A DNA stretch of 64,000 nt from Chloroflexota bacterium (lineage in GTDB: Bacteria; Chloroflexota; Anaerolineae; Anaerolineales; Anaerolineaceae), in contig JAAYCN010000067.1 in assembly GCA_012729755.1 (NCBI GenBank), forward strand, positions 23,026 through 87,025, given 5' to 3'. Both the position numbers and the translations under genes were made by a program. The notes under the pieces are model-generated. The model was not told where the DNA came from. It saw only the letters and a program-made list of their open reading frames with translations, and ran no database searches. Numbering within the stretch: the first letter of the stretch is position 1; each line of letters starts with the position of its first letter. This document shows positions 15,210 through 23,763 of this stretch, piece by piece.

Positions 15210-15959
15210 ATGAAATTTATTTATCCATCTGATAATCCTTTTTTGTCCATTATCATCCCTGCGCATAATGAATCTAACCGACTACCTCAGTCGCTTAACT
15301 CGATTCGGGAGTTCGTGAACGCTCAACCCTATAGCTGCGAAGTGATTGTGGTCGAGAATGGCAGCAGTGATAATACGGGCAAGATTGTGAGAGATCTGCT
15401 TGGATCATGGCCTGAGCTGCAGCTGATCGAGCTCAAAGCAAGCGGCAAAGGGCTGGCAGTCAGAGAAGGCATGTTGGCGGCGAAGGGGTATTATCGCTTT
15501 ATGATGGATGCTGACCTGTCGATGGCGGTCGAAGAGGTGAATAAATTTTTGCCGCCTCGGCTGGACGTACCGGTGGCGATCGCCTCGCGCGAGGCGCCTG
15601 GCGCGGTGCGTGTGAATGAACCGCCTGTCAGGCATTTGATCGGGCGTCTGTTTAACACGATGGTGCGTACGCTGGTCTTGCCTGGGGTGCAAGATTCGCA
15701 ATGCGGCTTTAAATGTTTCAGCGCGGCAGCCGCTGAGCGTATTTTTAGGCTACAGACCCTGACAGGATGGAGCTTTGATGTAGAAATATTGGCAATCGCG
15801 CGGGATTTGGGGTTTGACCTGAGGGAAGTGCCCATCCGGTGGACTTATGATCCGGGCAGTCGGGTAAGCGTATTGAAAGACTCGTTGAGAATGGCCAGAG
15901 AGCTGTTTGAAATCCGTTCGAAAGTCATGCGTGGGCTGTACCGTGAGAAGAAAGTTTGA
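15210..15959 (+). CDS. Family 2 glycosyltransferase, dolichyl/polyprenyl-phosphate sugar synthase type
   Basis: 249 residues from the ATG at 15210; the longer frame starts inside the tRNA. LSIIIPAHNESNRLPQSL is the nucleotide-sugar site, VVENGSSDNTG follows, and MMDADLSM holds the DxD metal motif. QCGFKCFSAAAAERIF and the WSFDVEILAIA segment match the ALG5/DPM-like group that transfers glucose or mannose to polyprenyl phosphate at the membrane face. There is no membrane helix in the protein itself. It overlaps rnhB by 17 bases. Confidence 0.9.
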   Translation: MKFIYPSDNPFLSIIIPAHNESNRLPQSLNSIREFVNAQPYSCEVIVVENGSSDNTGKIVRDLLGSWPELQLIELKASGKGLAVREGMLAAKGYYRFMMDADLSMAVEEVNKFLPPRLDVPVAIASREAPGAVRVNEPPVRHLIGRLFNTMVRTLVLPGVQDSQCGFKCFSAAAAERIFRLQTLTGWSFDVEILAIARDLGFDLREVPIRWTYDPGSRVSVLKDSLRMARELFEIRSKVMRGLYREKKV

Positions 15960-16608
15960 TTCTGGCCTGCTGCCGAAATCTCCCAATCTTGAATTTGAAA
16001 ATTACTTGTGGCGCAAAGGCTTGCGCGTTGTAACTGGTCTTGATGAAGCTGGCCGCGGCGCGTTAGCTGGGCCTTTATATGGAGCGGCTGTTGTGCTGCC
16101 TTGCGAGATGTCGGAAGCAACCCAGAAGCTTCTGAGTGGGGTGAGGGATTCAAAGCAGCTTAGCGCGAAGCAACGGGACGTAGCGGCGATTGTGGTAAAG
16201 CAAGCTGTGTGTGAATGGAGCGTTGGGGTAGTGGAAGCGGCTGAGATTGACGAACTCGGCATGGGCAGGGCTGGGCGGTTGGTCTTTAGGCGAGCGTTGG
16301 ATGGACTCGGGATTAAACCGGAACATTTATTGATCGATTATTTCTCAGTGCCGGAAATTATGATTGAGCAGACCGCCCTGGTGAAGGGAGATCAGCGCTC
16401 GCTTTCGATTGCCTGTGCCTCGATTTTGGCGAAAACAGCGCGTGATCAGCGAATGAGAGAACTGGCAGGGAATTATCCGCAGTATCGATTTGATTTAAAC
16501 AAGGGCTATGCCACGCGCGGACATCGGGCAGCTTTGGCGAAATTTGGCGCCTGTCCGGAGCATCGAAAAAGCTTTCAGCTGTGGAAATTGCAGGACGCGT
16601 TGTTTTGA
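15943..16608 (+). CDS. rnhB: Ribonuclease HII
   Basis: 221 residues from a GTG at 15943, chosen because an earlier start at 15907 adds unconserved residues and overlaps the previous gene further. GLDEAGRGALAGP holds the first two catalytic acids (DE), DSKQLSAKQR is the second family motif, LIDYF the next acid, and the terminal Asp lies in SIACASILAKTARDQRM. The enzyme cuts RNA at ribonucleotides embedded in DNA. Start codon uncertain by a few residues. Confidence 0.93.
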   Translation: MRRKFDSGLLPKSPNLEFENYLWRKGLRVVTGLDEAGRGALAGPLYGAAVVLPCEMSEATQKLLSGVRDSKQLSAKQRDVAAIVVKQAVCEWSVGVVEAAEIDELGMGRAGRLVFRRALDGLGIKPEHLLIDYFSVPEIMIEQTALVKGDQRSLSIACASILAKTARDQRMRELAGNYPQYRFDLNKGYATRGHRAALAKFGACPEHRKSFQLWKLQDALF

Positions 16609-16674
16609 TGTGAAACGCTGACCGGAATTGTAGACTTGAGATATGTTACACTTTTAGATAGTAAGGAGTGGCTT

Positions 16675-16932
16675 ATGAGTGAACAACCAACCTATACAAA
16701 AGAAGAAAAGATTGAGGGTTTGATTGACCAGATCAGCGCATATATCGAACAATATCACCGCGGCTGGATTGAACTGGTAGAGATTAAAGACAATAAAATC
16801 AAAGTCAAATTTGGCGGGGCATGTGAAGGCTGCGCCTTGTTGCCTGCGACCATGCAGGGCTGGGTAGCGGGCACGATTAGACAATTCTTTCCGGATATGG
16901 AAGTTGTCGCGGCGACTGAAGAATCAGCATAA
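16675..16932 (+). CDS. NifU C-terminal-domain iron-sulfur protein
   Basis: 85 residues from the ATG at 16675, with AAGGAG 9 bases upstream. The pattern GWIELVEIKDNKIKVKFGGACEGC and ATMQGWVAGTIRQFFP is that of the NifU/NfuA C-terminal domain; CEGC supplies the two cysteines that hold a transient Fe-S cluster. The usual CxxCPSS context is replaced by CEGCALLPAT. Likely a small Fe-S carrier or scaffold. Confidence 0.9.
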   Translation: MSEQPTYTKEEKIEGLIDQISAYIEQYHRGWIELVEIKDNKIKVKFGGACEGCALLPATMQGWVAGTIRQFFPDMEVVAATEESA

Positions 16933-16953
16933 GCAGTTGTTGTTTATGATCGT

Positions 16954-16985
16954 AAAAAAGGGAGCCTAACAGCTCCCATTTGTTT
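16954..16985. terminator. Bidirectional intrinsic terminator between NifU-like and ChlD-like genes
   Basis: GGGAGC (16960-16965) and GCTCCC (16972-16977) form a 6-bp stem with a 6-base loop. On the plus strand ATTTGTTTT follows; on the minus strand a run of six T follows, so it serves both converging genes. Confidence 0.8.
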
Positions 16986-17012
16986 TAAGGGATCATTTCA
17001 GGCTGAGGACTG

Positions 17013-17837
17013 TCAGAGCGCCGCCCCGCGACTGGTGATCGAAGTTGGGGCGTTCATCTCTTTTTGAACAGTCTGATAAAGTGTGTCGCTCCTTAGATCA
17101 TCAAGGCTATAGCAAACCGCGCCCATGTGATCGGCGAGGTTTTTGGCTAAACCCTGATCAAAGGCCTTATGCTCCATGTTAATAACAACGGAATGGATAT
17201 TTTCGGCGGCGAAAAGAGTGGCGAGAGCGTCAATTTCAGTCTGAACGGGACCAGCACCGAGCGGGACATTACCAGCGCCATCCGTAAGTACAATCAGCAG
17301 GGGTTGGACATCTGGGTGAAGTGTTTTTTCACGTTTAATCACTTCGTAAGCCATCTGTAAGCCAGCAGCAAGGGGGGTCTTGCCGCCGACGGGGATACTG
17401 GCAAGCGCGCGTTGGGCAAGCAAGACGGAATTCGTTGGGGCAAGAACGAGCGTCGCGCGGTCTTTCTGAAATACCACCAGGCCGACCCGATCGCGGCGCT
17501 GGTAGGCGTCTGTCAGCAGCGAGAGAATGGCGCCTTTGGTAGCGCTCATACGCTCAGCGACGGCCATACTCCAGGAGCCATCTACGAGGAAGAGAATCAG
17601 GTTGGCCGTCTTTTTCACGCGTACTTTTTTTTGATAATCATCGCTGCGGATGGCGAAAGCGACAAGGCGTTCTTTTTTGAGATCTCCCCGCCGGGATTGA
17701 AAGACAGCAGCGGCGCGAAGGGTGGCATCAAAAGCTACATCGGTGATATCGCTGGGGGCGGGACGTGCCTGGATGTAGCGGCCGCGCTTGTTTTTAGAAA
17801 TTGTTTGAGAACGGCGACCGCCCTGCTTGCGCACCAT
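17013..17837 (-). CDS. ChlD/BchD-like chelatase subunit, von Willebrand A part
   Basis: 274 residues from the ATG at 17837. A basic segment (KNKRGRYIQARPAP) and DATLRAAAVFQSRRG lead into a VWA domain with the metal-adhesion motif as DGSWSMA (family DxSxS), the Thr in GGKTPLAAGL and the Asp in VLTDGAGN. The frame stays open upstream to 18014 with no start codon and encodes the acidic, Pro-containing linker usual between the ChlI-like and VWA halves of ChlD, so the true product is probably a -1 frameshift fusion with the gene at 17990. Known role: partner in Mg or Co insertion into tetrapyrroles, with a CobN/ChlH subunit encoded elsewhere. Confidence 0.85.
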   Translation of the reverse strand: MVRKQGGRRSQTISKNKRGRYIQARPAPSDITDVAFDATLRAAAVFQSRRGDLKKERLVAFAIRSDDYQKKVRVKKTANLILFLVDGSWSMAVAERMSATKGAILSLLTDAYQRRDRVGLVVFQKDRATLVLAPTNSVLLAQRALASIPVGGKTPLAAGLQMAYEVIKREKTLHPDVQPLLIVLTDGAGNVPLGAGPVQTEIDALATLFAAENIHSVVINMEHKAFDQGLAKNLADHMGAVCYSLDDLRSDTLYQTVQKEMNAPTSITSRGAAL

Positions 17838-17989
17838 CTCATCGAGAGGGGTGTCGAGTTGCCGTGGTTCGAAGGTCTCACCAGGCTTGACGGTCTTGCC
17901 CCCATCCCACCAGCGCGCGTCGAGGTAGGTAAAAATTTCCTGCTGGGCTTCGCCAACCGGGATGGGTGTGTCGTCATCCTGTTTATCGC

Positions 17990-19108
17990 TTATGTCAGGG
18001 GAGTTATTTTTTTTTTAGCGTCCTCATCCTCAGCGTCTTCAGATTCTTGACGCTGGTCGCCAGGAACGGTTTGCCCTTTGAGCTGTTCAATGCGTTCATC
18101 AAGAGCCTGAATGCCCATTTCGGACTTTCGGAAAGGTCCGGCTTTGACGCGGTGAGGCAGGGCAAGCTCCGCGGCGAGAGCGATATCGTGAGGGGTAATG
18201 GCCCCACGGCCTTCAAAGGCGGCCTGGGCGCGGGCGCCTTTGAGGATGACAAGGTCAGAGCGGTGGCCGTCAACCTCCATGGAGGAGGTCAGATCAGCTA
18301 TGATCAGCAAGTCGCGTGAGGTATAAGCCACATGAGGCAGCAGTTTGCGGGCTTGAGCGATCTGTTTGGAAAGGGCTTCTTCGGCGTCGAGCCACATCCC
18401 GTGAAATTGTCTGGGGTCAGTTTCGAAACCAAGGTTGCGGCGCATGATCTCGACGCGCTGGCGTTTGTCGAGAATGCCGTGAATTTCAACGGAAAAGGCA
18501 AAACGGTCAAGGAGCTGTGGGCGAAGATCGCCTTCCTCAGGGTTCATCGTGCCAACCAGAATGAACTTGGCTGGATGAATAAATGAAATGCCTTCGCGTT
18601 CAACAATATTGACGCCCATGGCGGCTGAGTCGAGCAAAATGTCAACGACGTGATCATCGAGCAGGTTGACCTCGTCTATATATAACATGCCGCGATTGGC
18701 TGCGGCCAGGATGCCGGGCTCAAAATGGCGTTCACCTTTTTGGATGGCTTGTTCGATATCAAGCGTGCCGACCACACGATCTTCGGTCGCGGAAACGGGC
18801 AAGTCTATGAATGGCGTGCGGCGGATGGCAATGGGCAGAGGGTCCGCGCTGATCGCAGCGCGTTCCTGACATTCTGTGCACCAATTGAGCGTATCATGTG
18901 GGTCGCACCCAAAGCGGCAGCCTTCGACGACCTCGACCGCCGGCAACAGCGCAGCCAGCGCGCGGGCGGCAGTAGATTTGGCAGTGCCGCGCTCACCGCG
19001 AATCAGGACACCGCCAATACGCGGGTCAACCGCGTTGAGAATCAGCGCGCGAAGCATGCGTTCCTGCCCAACGATGGCGGTGAAGGGGAAGATGGTGCGA
19101 ATTGTCAT
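17990..19108 (-). CDS. ChlI/BchI-like AAA+ chelatase subunit
   Basis: 372 residues from the ATG at 19108 (AAGGA seven bases upstream; the frame to 19171 has no ribosome site). FPFTAIVGQERM opens the AAA+ domain; Walker A is GERGTAKST, then the ChlI insertion with CRFGCDPHDTLNWC, Walker B GMLYIDEVNLLDD, sensor 1 ILVGTMNPEEG and the arginine finger region LLDRFAFSVEI. The C-terminal helical lid follows (SRDLLIIADLTSSMEVDGHRSD). The coding region ends just past an A10 run (18007-18016), after which the VWA half continues in the -1 frame. Alone it would serve as the small ATPase subunit; as a frameshift fusion, as the D subunit. Confidence 0.9.
   Translation of the reverse strand: MTIRTIFPFTAIVGQERMLRALILNAVDPRIGGVLIRGERGTAKSTAARALAALLPAVEVVEGCRFGCDPHDTLNWCTECQERAAISADPLPIAIRRTPFIDLPVSATEDRVVGTLDIEQAIQKGERHFEPGILAAANRGMLYIDEVNLLDDHVVDILLDSAAMGVNIVEREGISFIHPAKFILVGTMNPEEGDLRPQLLDRFAFSVEIHGILDKRQRVEIMRRNLGFETDPRQFHGMWLDAEEALSKQIAQARKLLPHVAYTSRDLLIIADLTSSMEVDGHRSDLVILKGARAQAAFEGRGAITPHDIALAAELALPHRVKAGPFRKSEMGIQALDERIEQLKGQTVPGDQRQESEDAEDEDAKKKITPLT
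18007..18016 (-). promoter_or_regulatory. A10 slippery run, candidate programmed -1 frameshift site
   Basis: In the zero frame the codons read GCT AAA AAA AAA ATA ACT, with stop TAA at 17990-17992. The run contains the canonical A-AAA-AAA heptamer in the correct phase for a -1 slip. After the slip the frame is open through an acidic linker into the VWA protein. One extra A from transcription slippage would give the same product. A homopolymer sequencing error is the alternative. Confidence 0.65.
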
Positions 19109-19200
19109 AAATCTAATCCTTTGCCATGGGTGATTATACACACATCCAGAGCGCTTTGCGAGCGAGATCATTGGTTAATGGAAAGGGGTTGAAAAAGGCG

Positions 19201-19740
19201 TTATTTTTTGGAGGGGCGCCAGCCGTTGGCTTCAGCTTCGGCAGGAGTACAGAACCATCTTTCGCCCTTTTCGGGGCTGATCTTGGTTTGGTCGTAATAA
19301 GCCTGGTGAGGCATGTGGTAGATTTTGACGCCCTTGTTGTTGATGTTGCCTTTGATGTCGCAGCCGGGTTGATGAGAGGCGCAGCCATTTGGACAAGCCG
19401 ATTGAGCCTGGGTGGGCGAATTCGAATCAGACAGCATTGTGGATTGAGCTGTCTCAGTCGGCTTGGGAACTTTTGTTGGCAGGCTGGTTGGTTTTGGAGT
19501 TGAGCTGGGCTTTGATTTCGTTGGGGTTGGCGAGATCCTGGCGGGCGTCGGAGTCTTCGCGGCGGTTGGTTCGATGGTCAGGACGGCATGTGGGGTAAAG
19601 ACTTTAGTTGAAGGTTCCGCGATGATGTTAGAAGTTCGCGAGTTGGGGACGGGTGTTGTGCAGGCCACAAGCAGAAAGCTCAGCAGAAGTAGCGCAGTAA
19701 ATCGTACAGTTGGAGCAATCTTAAAAGGTATAGTCATCAT
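19201..19740 (-). CDS. Lipoprotein with C-terminal sunset-type domain
   Basis: 179 residues. A lipoprotein signal ends in LLVACTT (lipobox LVAC). A long Thr/Pro/Ser-rich spacer (about 30-120) follows, then a compact C-terminal domain, CDIKGNINNKGVKIYHMP, YYDQTKIS, GERWFCTPAEAEANGWRPS. This matches the short domain common at the ends of secreted nucleases and wall proteins (sunset domain). Function unknown; likely exposed on the cell surface. The start is the ATG at 19740 or the next at 19737. Confidence 0.8.
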   Translation of the reverse strand: MMTIPFKIAPTVRFTALLLLSFLLVACTTPVPNSRTSNIIAEPSTKVFTPHAVLTIEPTAAKTPTPARISPTPTKSKPSSTPKPTSLPTKVPKPTETAQSTMLSDSNSPTQAQSACPNGCASHQPGCDIKGNINNKGVKIYHMPHQAYYDQTKISPEKGERWFCTPAEAEANGWRPSKK

Positions 19741-19979
19741 TCAGCTGCGGATGGATGATCTTTAACTGATTGTACTCTGAGTCGATGAAATAAACAGGGT
19801 TGATGTTTTTTGTCGGTTCAGGCGTTCACGGGCCGTTTGGCGAATGGCGGTCTGCCCTGACAATTTTGCCGCGCTGATTAGCTTCTTCCGAGGGGAGCTT
19901 GACGGTTTCAGCGCGGCTCGCTTGCAACTGTCTTTCTCACATGAAAGACTGAAATTCAGATTTTCGTCAACGCCTGTGT

Positions 19980-21386
19980 CTACTGACCAGGGATGCGCGA
20001 GGAAACGTCGTCACCGAGCACGATGACAAGGTCATAAGCGGCGCTGGGGTCGTAGCTGTAGACAATATGCGACGATGGAGTAATCTGCAGCAGGTCGATC
20101 AGATATCTGGCGGTATGGGGCTTGCCGTCGTAAATGGTGATCGAGGTATAGCCCTGATAAGCGCCCTGAGAAGTGCTGCTCACGTTGACCCCCTGTTTTC
20201 TGAGGTAGTCAGCAGCAGTGGTCTCAAGGGCAGGTGTATTTGAACCATTAATAATAGAAACAAGCGCGTTTTCCTGCTCGAGATTGGTTTGGCGGGTTTG
20301 GGCAGCTTGTTCGGGGGAAACCGTTGCCCCATAAAATACCTGATCGCGCAGTTCGCGGATGCGGTCGGGGATTGGGCGCAAGATAGCTTCGTTCATCGGC
20401 CCTGTACCGGGATTGACGTGGTTAAAGTCAATAACATAATGTTGGATATTGTTGCGGTCCATCTCGAGAATGCGCCGAGCGAGGCTGAAAGCCTGCGAAA
20501 GCTCAAGGTTTGTCTTGATGCCTCGCGAGAGGTCTTTATAAAGAACATCCGCCTCAGCTAATAGTTTGGGCAGCTGATCATATTGAATCAGACGATCCCG
20601 CACCGCGAGGATGACCTGCTGTTGGCGCTTGGCGCGGTCGATGTCGCCATTGCCGCCATCGCGATTACGCACATATGCGAGGGCGTAGCTGCCATTGAAC
20701 ACGTAACGGCCAGGCTCAACCGAGGCAAACCCGCCATTCTCAACAAAGGCCAGATCAATAGGTTGTTCAACCGTTACTTTGACACCGCCAATATGGTCTA
20801 TGAAGTCGATGAAAGCGAAAAAGTCGATTTGGGCGTAATAATGGATGGGAACGCCCAAAAAGTCCTCAACGGTTTCGGCGGCTAAGGCCGGCCCACCGCC
20901 AGGCAGCTGGAGGGATTCACCGACACTGTAAGCAGTATTGATTCTGGCGTAATCGCCGCCAGGAATCTTAACCCACAAGTCGCGGGGAATGGAAAGCATG
21001 CCGGCAGTATTCGACACAGGGTCAAAGGTAAATAAGATCATGGTGTCTGAAAGTGGCGCCGTCGCGTCAGGACTGCGCGCGTCAACTCCCATAACGAGCA
21101 TGTTAACCCGAGTTTTACCGTCCCAAGATTCGGGAAGAGCAACCATTGGGGGCGGAGCTTCAGTCACGACGGGGATCGGCTCACCGGGGAGGATCGCTGC
21201 TTCAGGCGCGGATTCCTCCATGACGGGTTCACCAGGCAATTTGAGGATGGTCATGCCGGCGATAAAATTACTGCTGACGCGACTGACACCATATCCCAGA
21301 AGAAAACCTACCAGAACCAAAATGCCCAGGATAATTAGAGGCTTTTGGCTGGTGGGTGGGGTTGATTTTCTGTTCTTTTTTTCCAT
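19980..21386 (-). CDS. LytR-CpsA-Psr family protein, cell-wall glycopolymer ligase type
   Basis: 468 residues from the ATG at 21386; the frame to 21572 runs into the Trm112 gene. One membrane helix (about 17-37) is followed by an external LCP domain: MLVMGVDARSP, LSDTMILFTFDP, MLSIPRDLWVKIPG and INTAYSVG, with the conserved arginines in AYVRNRDGGNGDIDRAKRQQ. A LytR_C-type domain (SIINGSNTPALETTAADYL) ends the protein. The family attaches teichoic-acid-like or capsular polymers to the cell wall, which fits the glycan locus further on. Confidence 0.93.
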   Translation of the reverse strand: MEKKNRKSTPPTSQKPLIILGILVLVGFLLGYGVSRVSSNFIAGMTILKLPGEPVMEESAPEAAILPGEPIPVVTEAPPPMVALPESWDGKTRVNMLVMGVDARSPDATAPLSDTMILFTFDPVSNTAGMLSIPRDLWVKIPGGDYARINTAYSVGESLQLPGGGPALAAETVEDFLGVPIHYYAQIDFFAFIDFIDHIGGVKVTVEQPIDLAFVENGGFASVEPGRYVFNGSYALAYVRNRDGGNGDIDRAKRQQQVILAVRDRLIQYDQLPKLLAEADVLYKDLSRGIKTNLELSQAFSLARRILEMDRNNIQHYVIDFNHVNPGTGPMNEAILRPIPDRIRELRDQVFYGATVSPEQAAQTRQTNLEQENALVSIINGSNTPALETTAADYLRKQGVNVSSTSQGAYQGYTSITIYDGKPHTARYLIDLLQITPSSHIVYSYDPSAAYDLVIVLGDDVSSRIPGQ

Positions 21387-21445
21387 TGCTTGTACTTTCA
21401 AATAAAGCGCCTGGGCTGACAATCCAGGCGAATAGGGCGGACTGC

Positions 21446-21667
21446 TTATTGTGGTCTGGGTGGAGGGACAGCCAGGTCTTCTTTTTTGGTCTGCTGCCAC
21501 TTGTCGCCTTCGGAAATGAGCATCACAGGGATTTCTTCCCAAACCGGATATTTTCGATCGCAATCCTGACAAACGAGCCAGCTTTCTTTGTAATATTCTA
21601 ACGCTCCGGTTTTTTCTTTAACACAGACCGGGCAGCGCAGTAAATCGAGTAATTCCTGATTGAGCAT
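21446..21667 (-). CDS. Trm112-like small zinc protein
   Basis: 73 residues from the ATG at 21667, with GGAGG just upstream (the GTG at 21679 contains that ribosome site and is rejected). LNQELLDLLRCPVC and CQDCDRKYPVWEEIPVMLI are the two zinc knuckles of the Trm112/UPF0434 family, which stabilises methyltransferases in eukaryotes and archaea. The bacterial role is little known. It lies between the LCP and VanW genes on the same strand. Confidence 0.92.
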   Translation of the reverse strand: MLNQELLDLLRCPVCVKEKTGALEYYKESWLVCQDCDRKYPVWEEIPVMLISEGDKWQQTKKEDLAVPPPRPQ

Positions 21668-21745
21668 GAAAACCTCCACACTGACTGCTTAAGATAACCG
21701 CGGCTATTTTACCATGAAGACGAATTGGCTATTTTTCGGCCTAAT

Positions 21746-23602
21746 TCAATGCCTCAAGCCGCTGATATCGGTGCCAGGCCCATAAGTATACTGATCTGGC
21801 CAGGCAACATAATGGGTATGGAAGGCGTCGGTAAGATAGACTTGGCCATCTTTATTGACCGTGCGATAAACACTGACTGAAGCGCCTTCCACCGCCCAGT
21901 CAACTTGTTTGATTTGTCCTTCGGCCAATTTTGGATCCTCATGATAGACGGGTTCGGGCGGGGGTTCAATATTGGTGACGCCGGTGGTGGTCCAGTCCAC
22001 CGTGCGGCCGTCACTGGTGCCGTAGAACTTCCAGGTCAGTGAGTAGCCGTCCATATAAGTTTCCATGAGCAGCCAGTTGGGGGTATCGTTGCGGAATTTG
22101 AAATCGACTAAAGGAACGTAGACAGTGGCGTCCAGACCAGCCAAATTAGAATTAGACCACCCATTGGCTTGCTGTTCGTAGTAGCCAACACGGTACGCGT
22201 GCGCATGGCGTTCGACAATCGGAAAACCAGCGAAAAAAACAGTGCGAAAAAGCGTCGTGCTGACTTGGCAAACTCCGCCGCCCACCCCGGTTACGGTTTG
22301 GTCACCAACAATAATGAGCGCTTCGGCGTAACCATTTTCGAGGCTGATATCAGTCAGATAATCAGCCATCGAAAAGACCGCGCCAGGAGGGACAAAGACA
22401 CCGTGGAAGCTCTGAGAAGCCGCGTGGATATTCTGAAGGCGGGCAGGCTCTGAGCCATAAAAATAAGAAGCGTCTTCAAAGACCAACTCTCGAATGCCGA
22501 GGCTTTCGGGGGCGGTATCGTCACGAACGGCGGGATCAATGGTTTTCATCACCAGAGAAACAGTGTGTTCGCCAGCCTGAAACTTTTCAGTAACAGCGGT
22601 TAGGCTGGCTTCAACATCCAGGGCACGGCCAATGACGGCGTTCCGGATGACGTTGAAAGTACGCGAGTCAGGGTTGAAGGTCATGCGGGCGTTGACTGGG
22701 TTGAGCGCTATGGCAGGGGCAATGCCAGTCAGGTAATTCTCAAGCGCGGGTTGGTTGAGGCTGATCTCAAAACCTGCTTTGGCAGGGTCGGAGGAACGTT
22801 GAAAGATGAGCAGCTTGGCCAGATCTGGGGGTTCAATTGTCCATGGACCAACGGAACTATCGCTATCCGGCATGACCAGGGTGAGCGGTTGACTCAACAT
22901 GGAGGCTGTCTGAGCAGCGGTGGTGGAAACGTCCATGATCTCGGGTTTGGTTTCTTTGATAACGAGATTAACGATGCCCTCCTGCCGGGAAAAGAGCAGG
23001 TTTTCGAGCTGTTTAAGAGTCGCGAGAATATTGACCGAGTAGCCAATCTGACCTGAGGTGACGGAAATATCGGTGCCATTGAGAGCGATAGCGGCTTCAA
23101 CTACCGGTTTGTCAATCTGCCTGGCGATGTCCTGCAAGCGAGCGTAGGACTGTCGTTGATCGTAGGTGGTTTCGGGGTCAATTTGAAGACCAACACGGGA
23201 GGTGTTGAGTTGTTCTGAGAGATTGCGGAGGCTATTGGATGAGCGCCCGACGCGATAAGCTTTATCGATGCTGGCGATGGTATTGATGGAGAGTCCAAGC
23301 TGCTCGGGTGTATAGACCCATCTGTCAGTGCCATCGGTAAGCGTGATGTGACCGCTGGTTGGGTAGGAAAAGTTGGTATTGAGTTTAATCAGGGCTTCTC
23401 CCATGGTTAGACCAGAGAGGTCTACTCCGGCGACACTGACGCCAGGGTAAATTCGATCAGCATTGCGCGTTTGAAAAATGGCGAGCGCAACCAGTCCAAC
23501 GAGCAAGGCAAGGCCCAAACCCATCACCAGGACAAATTTCAGCTGAGTAACCGGTTGGTAGGCTGCCCCTTTGGTTTTACGAAGCATTACTTGTTGCGTC
23601 AT
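21746..23602 (-). CDS. VanW family protein with peptidoglycan-binding-like repeats
   Basis: 618 residues. A membrane helix (about 22-43) anchors an external region with two PG_binding_4/YoaR-like domains (IYPGVSVAGVDLSGLTMGEALIKL and a second copy from about 215), then the VanW domain: FHGVFVPPGAVFSMADYL, GGGVCQVSTTLFR, RHAHAYRVGYY. It ends with a G5-like tail (VDWAVEGASVSVYRT). The VanW domain is widespread in Gram-positive-type and Chloroflexota envelopes; the reaction is unknown. A TATAAT (minus strand, 23618-23613) lies only 11 bases before the ATG, so the leader would be very short; the next in-frame ATG is 23587. Confidence 0.92.
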   Translation of the reverse strand: MTQQVMLRKTKGAAYQPVTQLKFVLVMGLGLALLVGLVALAIFQTRNADRIYPGVSVAGVDLSGLTMGEALIKLNTNFSYPTSGHITLTDGTDRWVYTPEQLGLSINTIASIDKAYRVGRSSNSLRNLSEQLNTSRVGLQIDPETTYDQRQSYARLQDIARQIDKPVVEAAIALNGTDISVTSGQIGYSVNILATLKQLENLLFSRQEGIVNLVIKETKPEIMDVSTTAAQTASMLSQPLTLVMPDSDSSVGPWTIEPPDLAKLLIFQRSSDPAKAGFEISLNQPALENYLTGIAPAIALNPVNARMTFNPDSRTFNVIRNAVIGRALDVEASLTAVTEKFQAGEHTVSLVMKTIDPAVRDDTAPESLGIRELVFEDASYFYGSEPARLQNIHAASQSFHGVFVPPGAVFSMADYLTDISLENGYAEALIIVGDQTVTGVGGGVCQVSTTLFRTVFFAGFPIVERHAHAYRVGYYEQQANGWSNSNLAGLDATVYVPLVDFKFRNDTPNWLLMETYMDGYSLTWKFYGTSDGRTVDWTTTGVTNIEPPPEPVYHEDPKLAEGQIKQVDWAVEGASVSVYRTVNKDGQVYLTDAFHTHYVAWPDQYTYGPGTDISGLRH

Positions 23603-23763
23603 ATTGTTTCACATTATAGTGCAAGCGGTTTTCTTCAACCATAAACTGCCTAAACTATTAATCGCTGTCTATGTTTATTGACGTCATTGGCGCGCGATCT
23701 GTTCCCTCTGGACAAAAGTAGGATGGGCGATGTGAGTTATAATCGGATTAAAGACAGCTAAAA

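Noticed and set aside
17412..18050. Long plus-strand open frame of 212 codons opposite the VWA gene
   Set aside because: Antisense shadow of the ChlD-like coding region; no ribosome site, no family motif.
19741..19979. Small gene at 19844-20026
   Set aside because: 60 codons, no ribosome site or recognisable motif; the region has only small hairpins such as GTCTTTC/GAAAGAC.
23738..23743. TATAAT ahead of the LysM gene as a full promoter
   Set aside because: No acceptable -35 at 15-19 bases; left as a remark only.
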